DNA of 11,294 nt from CAZRGV01 sp964599655 (GTDB lineage: Bacteria; Planctomycetota; Planctomycetia; Isosphaerales; Isosphaeraceae), in the NCBI GenBank assembly GCA_964599655.1, contig CAZRGV010000169.1, forward strand, positions 1-11,294, in the 5' to 3' direction. The first letter of the stretch is position 1, and the number at the start of each line of letters is the position of its first letter. The position numbers and the translations under genes are program-made. The notes beneath the pieces were generated by a model. It searched no databases. It saw only the letters and a list, made by a program, of their open reading frames with translations, and was not told the DNA's origin. Positions 1-7,799 of this stretch are shown here, one piece after another.

Positions 1-2
1 CC

Positions 3-1745
3 CGCGAACACTGGTGGGAAGGCGACACACGCGGCGGCGTTGATCTGCCTCTCGGGCGTTCCGGCGCGACCAAGCTGCAACACCTCAAGCTCGGCCGGGG
101 AACCGCCCAGCACGTCCTCATCGCGGGGCGAACCGGCTCGGGCAAATCGACACTCCTGCACGCGCTCATCACCAACGCCGCCCTCACGTACAGCCCGGAC
201 CAGATCGAGTTGTACCTGATCGACTTCAAGAAAGGGGTCGAGTTCAAGACCTACGCTGAGCACGAGTTGCCGCATGCTCGGGTCATCGCGATCGAGAGCG
301 AACGCGAGTTCGGCCTGAGTGTACTGCAACGGCTTGACGAGGAGTTGAAGCGGCGAGGCGATACCTTCCGCGACCTCGGCGTGCAGGACCTCAGCGGCTA
401 TCGAGGGCTTCCGAATGTCCCTCCCCTGCCCCGAATTCTTCTGATCGTCGACGAGTTTCAGGAGTTCTTCGTCGAGGACGACAAGACCGCGCAGGAGACG
501 GCCCTGCTGCTCGATCGACTGGTCCGCCAGGGTCGAGCTTTCGGCGTGCACGTTCACCTCGGCTCGCAAACGCTCAGCGGAGCCTATTCTCTCGCGAGGA
601 GTACGCTCGGTCAGATGGGCGTGCGCATCGCGCTCCAGTGCAGCGAGTCGGATGCACACCTGATTCTTAGCGAGGACAACGCCGCGGCCCGATTGCTCAC
701 TCGACCCGGTGAAGCGATCTACAACGACGCCAACGGCCTGCTCGAAGGCAACCACATCTTCCAGGTCGTCTGGCTGCCCGACGATCGCCGGGAGACCTAC
801 CTCCAGCAAATCCAGGAGCTGGCTCGAGAGCGAGGCATGGCCATGCCCCGGCCGCAAATCGTTTTCGAGGGCAACATTCCGTCGGATCTTCGGAAGAATC
901 ACCTGCTCCGAGAACGCATCGCGGCAACAACTTGGCCAGAACCGCCCAAGGCGCCCCAGGCGTGGCTGGGCGAGGCGGTCGCCATCAAGGACCCGACGGC
1001 GGCCGTTTTCCGCAAGCAAGGGGGGAACAACCTGCTGGTCATCGGCCAGGACGATGAGGCGGCTCGAGGCGTGTTCGTCGCGTCGATTCTGAGTCTCGCC
1101 GCCCAGTATCCACCGAATGGCGCCCGATTCTACCTGCTCGACGGCACGCCCGAGGACGACTCCAACTTCGACTCCTTCCGCTGCCTGGAGTCCATCCTTC
1201 CTCAGACGCTCCGTCTGGGCGGCCTTCGCGATACGGCCACGTTGCTCAACGAGCTAGCCGAGGAACTCGTGCGACGGCAAGAAGGGGCACCGAGTTCCCC
1301 GTCGTGCTACCTGTTCGTCTATGACATGTCGCGCTTCCGAGATCTCCGAAAGTCGGAAGACGACTACGGCTACTCCTTCGGCCGAAAGGGCGAGGACACC
1401 CCGATCAGTCCGACGCAGCACCTTTCCGAATTGGTTCGCGAAGGGCCATCGCTGGGGATTCATACGATCGCCTGGTTTGACACGCTGAACAACGTTGGGC
1501 GCGTTCTCGATCGCTCGGCCATGCGAGAGTTCGAGATGCGCGTGCTCTTCCAGATGAGCGCGAACGATTCGAGCAACCTGATCGATTCCCCGATCGCGAA
1601 CAAGCTCGGCGCGAATCGCGCCCTCTTCTCCAGCGAGGAGCAAGGCCGCCTCGAAAAGTTCCGGCCGTACGCCAGACCACCCGAAAACTGGCTCGACTGG
1701 GTCCGCGAACAGTGGAGCCAGCGGCCACCGGCCGTTGCGTCGTGA
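3..1745 (+). CDS. FtsK/SpoIIIE-type tandem ATPase, 5'-truncated by window edge
   Basis: The frame is open from base 3, so the start lies outside the window and 580 C-terminal residues are visible. The TTG at 210 is an internal leucine codon, not a start. The first module has a Walker A motif GRTGSGKS (visible residues 42-49), an FtsK-like YLIDFKKGVEF stretch, and a Walker B ILLIVDEFQEF (145-155) followed by RQGRAFGVHVHLGSQT, typical of FtsK/SpoIIIE ATPases that move DNA or, in EccC/EssC, drive type VII secretion. A second module starts near residue 342: NNLLVIG leads into QDDEAARG where a P-loop would be, and CYLFVYDMS (435-443) sits where Walker B would be, so it probably cannot hydrolyse ATP. 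An active module followed by degenerate ones recalls EccC/EssC. No FtsK gamma (KOPS-reading) domain is seen at the C-terminus. Family is fairly sure; DNA translocase versus secretion motor is undecided. Confidence 0.85.
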   Translation, partial: REHWWEGDTRGGVDLPLGRSGATKLQHLKLGRGTAQHVLIAGRTGSGKSTLLHALITNAALTYSPDQIELYLIDFKKGVEFKTYAEHELPHARVIAIESEREFGLSVLQRLDEELKRRGDTFRDLGVQDLSGYRGLPNVPPLPRILLIVDEFQEFFVEDDKTAQETALLLDRLVRQGRAFGVHVHLGSQTLSGAYSLARSTLGQMGVRIALQCSESDAHLILSEDNAAARLLTRPGEAIYNDANGLLEGNHIFQVVWLPDDRRETYLQQIQELARERGMAMPRPQIVFEGNIPSDLRKNHLLRERIAATTWPEPPKAPQAWLGEAVAIKDPTAAVFRKQGGNNLLVIGQDDEAARGVFVASILSLAAQYPPNGARFYLLDGTPEDDSNFDSFRCLESILPQTLRLGGLRDTATLLNELAEELVRRQEGAPSSPSCYLFVYDMSRFRDLRKSEDDYGYSFGRKGEDTPISPTQHLSELVREGPSLGIHTIAWFDTLNNVGRVLDRSAMREFEMRVLFQMSANDSSNLIDSPIANKLGANRALFSSEEQGRLEKFRPYARPPENWLDWVREQWSQRPPAVAS

Positions 1746-1841
1746 GCGTCCCCGAATCGGCCCAACAACCGTGCGACGGACGTCTTTGCAGAGATCGGGA
1801 AGGATGTTAGACTTCTGTTGAAGATTTTCCAACGCGGCGTG

Positions 1842-1849
1842 AAGGGGAG
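1842..1849 (+). promoter_or_regulatory. Ribosome binding site of the DUF1501 gene
   Basis: The purine-rich AAGGGGAG lies 8 bases before the ATG at 1858. It supports that start, which also yields the expected short leader before the twin-arginine motif. Confidence 0.5.
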
Positions 1850-1857
1850 TCGGACGG

Positions 1858-3189
1858 ATGCTCACGTTGTACGGATCGGGTCGACGTTACTGCGACGGCG
1901 TTTCGCGCCGGCAGTTTCTCAAGATCGGTGGTCTGGCGATGGGCGGGCTGTCGTTCCCCGAACTGCTGCGGGCCGAGGCGCGTTCTGGTGTGAGCCGATC
2001 CCACAAGTCGGTCATCATGGTGTATCTGACCGGCGGCCTGTCGCATCAGGATACGTTCGACCTCAAGCCCGACGCCCCGAAGGAGATCCGTGGCGAGTTC
2101 CAGCCGATCGACACGAAGGTTCCGGGCATCCAGGTGGGCGAGCTCTTGCCCCGAATGGCCATGGTGATGGACAAGGTCGCGGTCATCCGCTCGCTGGTTG
2201 GCCTCCGCGACGAACATTCGAGCTTCCAGAACGTAACCGGCTTCACGATGGGCATCTCCGAGCGTGAGGGTAAGCCGCACTTCGGCTCGGTGGTTTCCAA
2301 GGTTCAGGGCTCGGTCGATCCGGTGGTACCGCCGTTCGTCGACCTCTTCCCGGTGATGCAGCACAGGCCCTACAACTCGCCCGGCCCGGGCCGACTGGGA
2401 TCGTCCTTCGGTCCGGCGAAGATGACCGGCGACGACCTCGACCTAATGCGGCAAACCGCGGTTTCGGAGGATCGGTTCGAACAACGCCGCTCGATGCTCG
2501 ACCGGTTCGATCAGTGGCGACGCGATGTCGATACGACCTCGGTCGAGGGGATGGACTCGTTCTATCAACGAGCCTTCGACGTCCTGACCTCCAACAAGGT
2601 CGCCGAGGCGCTCGACGTCACGCGAGAAGATCCAAAGATCCGCGACCGTTATGGTTTCGGGTCCCCGAAGCACCTCGGCGACGGTGCTCCGATGTGGAAT
2701 GACCAGCTCCTGGCCGCCCGACGCCTTGTCGAAGCCGGAGCCCGTGTCGTCACCGTGGCCTATGGATTCTGGGATACCCACGGCAACAACTTCGGCCACC
2801 TCCGGCGGCACCTGCCCTTGTTCGACCAGGGGATCTCGGCACTCGTCGATGACATCTACATGCGAGGACTCGACAAGGATGTCACCGTGGTCGTCTGGGG
2901 TGAGTTCGGGCGCACGCCGAAGATCAACAAGGACGCCGGTCGCGACCACTGGGCGCCGGTCAACAGCGCGATCCTCGCCGGCGGCGGCATGAAGGTGGGT
3001 CAGGTCATCGGCACGACCGACAAGGTCGGAGGTTATGCGGCCTCCTCGCCGATTCACTATCAAGACGTGCTCGCGACCGTCTACCACAACCTCGGCATCG
3101 ACCCCCACATGTACATCCAGGATCGGACGGATCGGCCGGTCTCGATCTTGCCACCCACGACCGAGCCGATCCGTCAACTGATCGGCTGA
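1858..3189 (+). CDS. DUF1501 family protein, Tat-exported
   Basis: A 443-residue protein of the DUF1501 family, which has an alkaline-phosphatase/sulfatase-like fold and is very abundant in Planctomycetes; its substrate is not established. The N-terminus has a twin-arginine signal SRRQFLKIGG (16-25) followed by a short hydrophobic stretch, so it should be exported folded. Family landmarks are YLTGGLSHQDTFDLKPDAP (56-74), DEHSSF (118-123), GFWDTHGNNF (303-312), VVWGEFGRTP (345-354) and GRDHW (361-365); the D, H and E residues there are the likely metal ligands by analogy with the fold. The length is normal and nothing looks broken. It begins 112 bases after the FtsK-type gene, probably with its own promoter, and converges on the large minus-strand gene. 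DUF1501 genes usually follow a DUF1549/DUF1553 cytochrome gene, which is absent here. Confidence 0.93.
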   Translation: MLTLYGSGRRYCDGVSRRQFLKIGGLAMGGLSFPELLRAEARSGVSRSHKSVIMVYLTGGLSHQDTFDLKPDAPKEIRGEFQPIDTKVPGIQVGELLPRMAMVMDKVAVIRSLVGLRDEHSSFQNVTGFTMGISEREGKPHFGSVVSKVQGSVDPVVPPFVDLFPVMQHRPYNSPGPGRLGSSFGPAKMTGDDLDLMRQTAVSEDRFEQRRSMLDRFDQWRRDVDTTSVEGMDSFYQRAFDVLTSNKVAEALDVTREDPKIRDRYGFGSPKHLGDGAPMWNDQLLAARRLVEAGARVVTVAYGFWDTHGNNFGHLRRHLPLFDQGISALVDDIYMRGLDKDVTVVVWGEFGRTPKINKDAGRDHWAPVNSAILAGGGMKVGQVIGTTDKVGGYAASSPIHYQDVLATVYHNLGIDPHMYIQDRTDRPVSILPPTTEPIRQLIG

Positions 3190-3247
3190 GACGGCGAGAC
3201 GAATTTGCCTCAGCGGCCAGAGTCATCGAGTCAAAGCATCGACAAGA

Positions 3248-3284
3248 AAGGGCTCGGGAATCCCAACGGAGACCCCGAGCCCTT
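3248..3284. terminator. Bidirectional hairpin terminator between convergent genes
   Basis: A perfect 11-bp inverted repeat, AAGGGCTCGGG (3248-3258) and CCCGAGCCCTT (3274-3284), encloses 15 bases that can add a small inner stem, TCC with GGA, closing a CAAC loop. It sits 58 bases after the DUF1501 stop and 26 bases after the stop of the minus-strand gene that ends at 3311. On the minus strand the stem is followed by TTTCTTGTC, a short U-rich tail typical of intrinsic terminators; the plus-strand tail is weaker. Confidence 0.75.
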
Positions 3285-3310
3285 GGCGTGCGCGGCTTGA
3301 TCCCGACGGC

Positions 3311-6300
3311 TCAATCGGCCGTCGGGTTCAACTCGAGCTTCAGGTTCTTGAATCGCACTTCCGTCGGTCCGCCGGAGTGGAGCTGGAAGGCGATGATTCC
3401 TTGCTTCGCGCCGGGTGGATCGTTGAGGTTCACGGACAGTTGACCGTTGATCTTGGTCACGATCTTGTCGCCAACGGCGAGAACCTCGTACGTGTTCCAC
3501 TCGCCGGGCTTGACGTAGGATTCTCCCGACTTGTCCCAGAGCAGGCCCCGGGCGTTCTCCTCGTAGAGTTTGCCCCACCAGCCCGCGCCGATGTCGGCCT
3601 GATAGCCTTTCATTTCACCGTCCGGAAGGGTTTCGCTGCGGAACTGGATCCCGCTGTTCCCCTCGTTGTTCACGAGCTTGACCTGGCAGGTCAGGCGGAA
3701 ATCGCCCACGATCAGATCGTTGCGGAGGAACTCGTTACGTTTCAGTCCGGTTGTCTTCCCCACGATCTCACCGTTCTCGACCGACCAGAGCGTCCCATCG
3801 CCTTGCCAGCCGTTGAGGTCTCGGCCATTGAAGAACGTGGAAACATTTTCGGCCGTGGCCAGAATCGGGACCTGGGCCGGTCCCGCGAGATAAGCAACCA
3901 GCGATCGAATCTCATGGATCGAGAGCTTGGCCCACTGATCCTCGGGCATCAGCGACTGCTCGGTGAGCCGGCGTTCCTCGATGTCGGCCTTGGGCACGAC
4001 CACTGTTTCATTCGCGGTGACCAGGGTGACGGCGTCCTGATCCTCCGCCTTGACGATGCCGGTCAGGATGCGGCCATCGGCCAAGGCGAAGACGCTGGCC
4101 TGATAATCCTTACCCACCAAAGCCGAGGGGTCGATCACATTGGAAAGAATGTATTCGAGGTCCGCGCGATTCGAGCCTGTCAGGTCGGGGCCGACCTCGC
4201 CGCCGGTGCCAAACAGCTTATGACACTGAGCGCACGTCCGCGCGAACACGGCGCGGCCGAGCATCGGATTGGGTGGGTCCTGGTAACCTCGACGGATCAT
4301 CTCCCGGTATTGATCGATCATCTTGGCCTTGTCGCTGGTCGTCTCCCGGGCCTGACCCCAAACCTCGGCGATTCTCGCGTTGAGTGCCTCGTCCTTGAAA
4401 TTGCGCAGGTCGCGAATCAAGTTCGCCGTCAAGTCGGTTGAGGGCACCTTCTTCGCCCCAACGGCGTCGAGCAGCGCGTTTGCGTAGGCGGGCCGCGTCG
4501 TCAAGGTGGCCAGAGCATCGCGCTTCTCGGCGGTTCCGAGATTCGGATAAACGCGCAAAAGAACCTTGGGTGTTTCCGAATCATCAAAGGCCGCCAGCCC
4601 ACGGATTGCCTGGGATCGGAGCGACTCAGCCGAGGGCTCCGTCACGAATTCCTGGAGCAGCGCCGGGAGCTTGGGATCGCGGGCCTTGAGCAAGGCCGAG
4701 AGGGCCTCTTTCCTCCCATCTAGAGGTTCCTTATTGTTTGTGAGAATCCGACGCAGGACGTCCATCGCTTGGCTGTCGCCGAACGTCGTTCCGAGTGCGA
4801 TTGCCTGTGTACGAACCGCGTTGTCCGCATCCGCCATCAGCGACGTGAAGACGTCCGGCCAGGCCTTCGGCATCTCGACCTGGCGGCGACCTTGCAGGCC
4901 CTCGTTCATCGCTCGTAACGTCGCGAGACGGCTGGCCGAGGTCTTCGCCTTGCCGAGCGATTCCACGACAAGCGCGATCGCCTTGGGCGTGCCGACGGCC
5001 GTGAGCCGGCGGGTCATGAACGGAAGCAACGTGGGAACCTTGGCGGATTCGGCCAGACGAAGCGCGCGGGAGGCGTCGATCGTTGCCAGGGGCTCGGCGG
5101 CATACCAGTCCATCAGAGGCAGGTTGTGGTCGTCCGCGTCTTCCCCGTGCTGAACCAGGGCTTCGATGACCTTCCAGCGCTTTTCGAGCGGAAGACGAGT
5201 GAGGGCCGAGGCGAGGTAGAGGCGAACCACGGGCGAGGAATCCGAATGGGCCAGCTCGGCCATCTTCTTGAGAGTAGCCTCGGAAGGATGTCGATCCTCG
5301 TTGGCGAGCTGAATGGTCCAGGCGCGGAGATAAGGGCTTTCATCCGTCAGGCCTTTCGCGATCTTCGCCTCATCGAGCCGCCCGATCGCGTGCAAGGCCC
5401 AGAGCGCCCGTAGACGCCTGGGTTCGTCAAAACGGACAGCGACGGCCGGGGTACTGGAACCCGCCAGGCCACCGTCCGCCACGCCATCGAACGCGGCTGA
5501 CGACAGCAATCGTTCCACCTGATCGAGGTTCCGCTTCTCCTGAGCCCGCTCTTGCAAGATTCTCCGCGCCTGGCGAGAGACGTAATCATTTCTCGATCGA
5601 CCCGCCTGAACCTGAAGGAGAAGCCGGGCCAGGCTTAGGTCGTCGAATGACTTCAAGTCAACCAACTTCGATTTCTTATCGCCGTAGCTGACCTTGAAGA
5701 TCCGGCCGTTGGTCCGGTCGTGCATCTCCGTCTCGTTCCGGTGGCACTGGTTCTTGTCGTACCAGTCAATCATGTAGACGTTGCCATCGGGACCGTAACG
5801 AAAGTAGACGATCTGCGACCAGGCGTCGTTGGCCAGCAGAAAATCGGGCGCGTGGTGGCCGATGAATCCGGAGCCCTTCGGCTCCAGGGTGTCGCGGTTG
5901 AGCCGGGCGCCGTGGATGTTGTTCATGAAGAGCGAGCCGCGATACTCCACGGGCCAGGCGCCGCCCTGATAGATCATCGCTCCGGCGTGAGCGTGGCCAC
6001 CGCCCGCGGCATCGGAACGGCCGTTGCCGGAATGTGGCGTGGCGCCGATGTAATGGACGTGATCGCCGATGTGCTTGATGTCGTCATAGGTGTAGGGGTT
6101 GAAGTGCTGGCCAGCCTGGCGCTGGTAACGGCCTCCTTGAATCATGTGATACAGGTGGGGAATCACGCAGGCCGTGATGAAGCACTGGCCGTGATCGTCG
6201 AAGTCGACGCCCCAGGGATTGCTCGTGCCCTCGGCGAAAACCTCGAAGACCTGCTTCGTCGGGTGATAGCGCCAGACGCCCGCGTTGATCGGAACGCGCT

Positions 6301-7462
6301 GATCGTCGGGCGTGCCGGGTTTGCCGACGCGGGAGTGCGTGAAGACACCGTGGCAGCCATAAAGCCAGCCATCGGGTCCCCAGATAAACGAGTTCAAGGT
6401 CTCGTGCGTGTCCTGCATGGCCCAGCCGTCGAGCAGGATTTGCGGCGGGCCATCGGGAAGATCATCGCCGTTCTTGTCGGGGATGAAGAGCAGTTCGGGC
6501 GCAGCACCGACGAAGACGCCGCCGAATCCGAGTTCGAGACCGCTGACGAGGTTCAGCTTCTCCATGAAGACCTTGCGATTATCGAAGTGTCCGTCACCGT
6601 CGGTGTCTTCGAAGATGAGGATGCGGTCTTTCGCCTGGTCCGTGGGGACCTTGCGGGGGTAGGAATACGCCTCGGCGACCCAGAGCCGGCCTCGGTCGTC
6701 AATCGTCATGGCAATCGGCTGCACGACGTCGGGCTCGCCGGCGAAGAGCGTCACTTTGAAGCCGGGCGGCACGGTCATCACCTTCGCGGCCTCTTCGGGC
6801 GAGAGCCCGGCGTGCGAGTAGACATCGGGTGGTGGCGGGACCTTGCGTTCGGGCGCGGCGGGTTTGGTGTCGTGGAACACGAAGTCGTCGAAGTTGATGT
6901 GGCCCCAGCCGCCGCTCGCGTTATCAACAAGGCGGATGAAGATCTCTTTTCCTTGATGCTCGCGCAGGTCAACTGCCACCCGCTTGAGATTCTCCGTGTC
7001 GTCTCCGGTCGCCCGGTAGAAGGGCTTCTGCGTGTCATTCCGAACAAGTTCGACGAACGTCGTCGGCTGCGCTCCTCCCGCAACCAGGAAACTGGCAAAC
7101 GGATGCGTGACCTTGAAGGGTATCGAGGTCAGCGTCCCTTGCGGGCCGTCACCCTGGCGTTCGAACGTGCCCACCCAGAACCGACCCTCATGCTGGCTCC
7201 TCATGTCGGATCGTCGGGCGTGAACCGTATCGCCCTCGACGGGTTGTCCCTGGAAGGCATCGCCCTCGGCCTGCCAGTCCTTGAGGGTACCGGTCTCAAA
7301 GTCGAGGTTGAGTGGCTTTCCCTGCGCGTTGGTGGGACGGACGCCGGCGTTTGCTGAAGGTGTCGGATCGTCGGCGAACGCGGCGAAAGCCAGACAACCG
7401 GCGGTTAGCGGGACGATCATCCAGGGGTTTGTTCGATTCGCTCGGAGCATAGACGACCCCAT
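3311..7462 (-). CDS. Secreted multidomain dehydrogenase / heme / 3-keto-disaccharide hydrolase (DUF1080) protein
   Basis: A 1383-residue protein of a type common in Planctomycetes and Verrucomicrobia. In order: signal peptide (1-30, cleavage expected after AFA); a beta-sandwich-like module (about 50-200, NLDFETGTLKDW to GGWGHINFDDF) resembling modules next to GH32 enzymes; the Pirellula/Verrucomicrobium-type membrane-bound dehydrogenase propeller (about 225-600, from VPPGFKVTLFAGEPDVVQPI); HEAT-like helices (about 605-1060); a c-type heme domain with CAQCH at 1077-1081 and probable axial Met1172 in SLMPEDQW; and a DUF1080 domain (about 1205-1380, FFNGRDLNGW, SGIQFRS). DUF1080 (PF06439) is named 3-keto-disaccharide hydrolase. 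A plausible role is periplasmic sugar binding, oxidation and cleavage, with electrons passing to the heme; the substrate is unknown. Met1 (7462) and Met5 (7450) are both possible starts, neither with a clear ribosome site. Domain calls are firm, catalysis is inference. Confidence 0.92.
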   Translation of the reverse strand: MGSSMLRANRTNPWMIVPLTAGCLAFAAFADDPTPSANAGVRPTNAQGKPLNLDFETGTLKDWQAEGDAFQGQPVEGDTVHARRSDMRSQHEGRFWVGTFERQGDGPQGTLTSIPFKVTHPFASFLVAGGAQPTTFVELVRNDTQKPFYRATGDDTENLKRVAVDLREHQGKEIFIRLVDNASGGWGHINFDDFVFHDTKPAAPERKVPPPPDVYSHAGLSPEEAAKVMTVPPGFKVTLFAGEPDVVQPIAMTIDDRGRLWVAEAYSYPRKVPTDQAKDRILIFEDTDGDGHFDNRKVFMEKLNLVSGLELGFGGVFVGAAPELLFIPDKNGDDLPDGPPQILLDGWAMQDTHETLNSFIWGPDGWLYGCHGVFTHSRVGKPGTPDDQRVPINAGVWRYHPTKQVFEVFAEGTSNPWGVDFDDHGQCFITACVIPHLYHMIQGGRYQRQAGQHFNPYTYDDIKHIGDHVHYIGATPHSGNGRSDAAGGGHAHAGAMIYQGGAWPVEYRGSLFMNNIHGARLNRDTLEPKGSGFIGHHAPDFLLANDAWSQIVYFRYGPDGNVYMIDWYDKNQCHRNETEMHDRTNGRIFKVSYGDKKSKLVDLKSFDDLSLARLLLQVQAGRSRNDYVSRQARRILQERAQEKRNLDQVERLLSSAAFDGVADGGLAGSSTPAVAVRFDEPRRLRALWALHAIGRLDEAKIAKGLTDESPYLRAWTIQLANEDRHPSEATLKKMAELAHSDSSPVVRLYLASALTRLPLEKRWKVIEALVQHGEDADDHNLPLMDWYAAEPLATIDASRALRLAESAKVPTLLPFMTRRLTAVGTPKAIALVVESLGKAKTSASRLATLRAMNEGLQGRRQVEMPKAWPDVFTSLMADADNAVRTQAIALGTTFGDSQAMDVLRRILTNNKEPLDGRKEALSALLKARDPKLPALLQEFVTEPSAESLRSQAIRGLAAFDDSETPKVLLRVYPNLGTAEKRDALATLTTRPAYANALLDAVGAKKVPSTDLTANLIRDLRNFKDEALNARIAEVWGQARETTSDKAKMIDQYREMIRRGYQDPPNPMLGRAVFARTCAQCHKLFGTGGEVGPDLTGSNRADLEYILSNVIDPSALVGKDYQASVFALADGRILTGIVKAEDQDAVTLVTANETVVVPKADIEERRLTEQSLMPEDQWAKLSIHEIRSLVAYLAGPAQVPILATAENVSTFFNGRDLNGWQGDGTLWSVENGEIVGKTTGLKRNEFLRNDLIVGDFRLTCQVKLVNNEGNSGIQFRSETLPDGEMKGYQADIGAGWWGKLYEENARGLLWDKSGESYVKPGEWNTYEVLAVGDKIVTKINGQLSVNLNDPPGAKQGIIAFQLHSGGPTEVRFKNLKLELNPTAD

Positions 7463-7511
7463 CAGGCGGGTAAACGGCCAAGGTTGTCCGTCTGGTCGGA
7501 AGGAGGAGGTT

Positions 7512-7727
7512 TCATGGTATCACCAAGGTTCCGCCGGGAAAACACTTTCGGTCCGGACCGCGCTCGGTCAAGGCGAGCCAGAACTTCTGGAAGACCGTCA
7601 CCTCTTTGTCTGGAACCTCGAAGTCAGGCCAGACCCAGGCTTTGCGTTTCCAGGAAATGCCAGGGATAATCCAGGGCGCGGAACCGGCTGCGGCTCGCCA
7701 GCGGCGGACACGAAGACCCCGGGGCAC
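7512..7727 (-). CDS. Doubtful small ORF, 71 residues
   Basis: A minus-strand frame with a GTG start at 7727 and TGA at 7512-7514, 49 bases before the large minus-strand gene. It is not recognised. The C-terminal half looks protein-like: WVWPDFEVPDKEVTVFQKFW then LALTERGPDRKCFPGG, with mostly G or C in third positions (GTC, TTC, CAG, AAG, CTC, GCC). The N-terminal part is arginine-rich and less convincing, and no ribosome site precedes the GTG. It could be a genuine short gene, the remnant of a longer one, or chance in GC-rich DNA. The short repeat at 7645-7672 lies inside it. Confidence 0.25.
   Translation of the reverse strand: MPRGLRVRRWRAAAGSAPWIIPGISWKRKAWVWPDFEVPDKEVTVFQKFWLALTERGPDRKCFPGGTLVIP
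7645..7672 (+). repeat. Short degenerate repeat, copy 1
   Basis: This 28-base stretch matches the minus strand of 10655-10682 at 19 of 28 positions by hand alignment; the first 15 bases match at 12. It starts with CGTTTCC and contains the perfect dyad TTTCCAGGAAA. It lies 127 bases before the ATG of the TPR gene and in the same orientation. The function is unknown; an operator or a dispersed intergenic repeat are both possible. Confidence 0.35.
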
Positions 7728-7788
7728 CGCGCGTTACGGCAATACGCCACGAGTGGCCCGTCCGGACTTCCAAGGAACGAATCGAAAC

Positions 7789-7793
7789 GGAGG
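7789..7793 (+). promoter_or_regulatory. Ribosome binding site that fixes the TPR gene start
   Basis: A full GGAGG lies 6 bases before the ATG at 7800. The same frame is open upstream to 7281, but only this ATG has a good ribosome site, and it is followed directly by a signal peptide. Confidence 0.75.
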
Positions 7794-7799
7794 CGCCTC

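Larger units (their letters stand above)
7463..7799. other. 337-base divergent spacer
   Basis: This spacer separates the divergent starts of the large minus-strand gene and the TPR gene and must hold both promoters, though no clear -35/-10 pair stands out. It contains a doubtful small minus-strand ORF (7512-7727), a short repeat copy (7645-7672) that includes the perfect dyad TTTCCAGGAAA (7647-7657), a GGAGGAGG stretch at 7500-7507 not followed by a convincing gene, and the ribosome site at 7789. Confidence 0.6.

Noticed and set aside
1786..1813. A sigma70-like promoter, TTGCAG with TAGACT about 16 bases later, upstream of the DUF1501 gene
   Set aside because: Each half matches the consensus at only 4 of 6 positions, and chance matches are common; not strong enough to list.
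2443..3177. A 244-codon minus-strand frame opposite the DUF1501 gene
   Set aside because: Antisense shadow of the DUF1501 gene; the repetitive valine/aspartate-rich composition is typical of such shadows.
3377..4441. A 354-codon plus-strand frame opposite the DUF1080 and heme domains
   Set aside because: Antisense shadow; the sense protein shows the CAQCH and DUF1080 motifs over the same bases.
5720..7357. A 545-codon open frame on the plus strand opposite the dehydrogenase gene
   Set aside because: It is a shadow of the minus-strand gene. The minus-strand product has clear domains throughout, and open antisense frames are expected in GC-rich coding DNA.
7385..7405. Possible lipoprotein box (LTAGC) in the signal peptide of the dehydrogenase
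   Set aside because: Threonine lies at -3 where a lipobox needs Leu, Val or Ile, and an AFA signal peptidase I site follows shortly after.
7514..7669. A small plus-strand ORF with a strong GGAGGAGG ribosome-like site at 7500-7507
   Set aside because: Third codon positions are not GC-biased, and the 51-residue arginine-rich product looks like non-coding translation.
7281..7799. An N-terminal extension of the TPR protein by 173 codons
   Set aside because: It would overlap the 5' end of the opposite gene and bury the signal peptide inside the protein. The ATG at 7800 has a GGAGG at ideal spacing.
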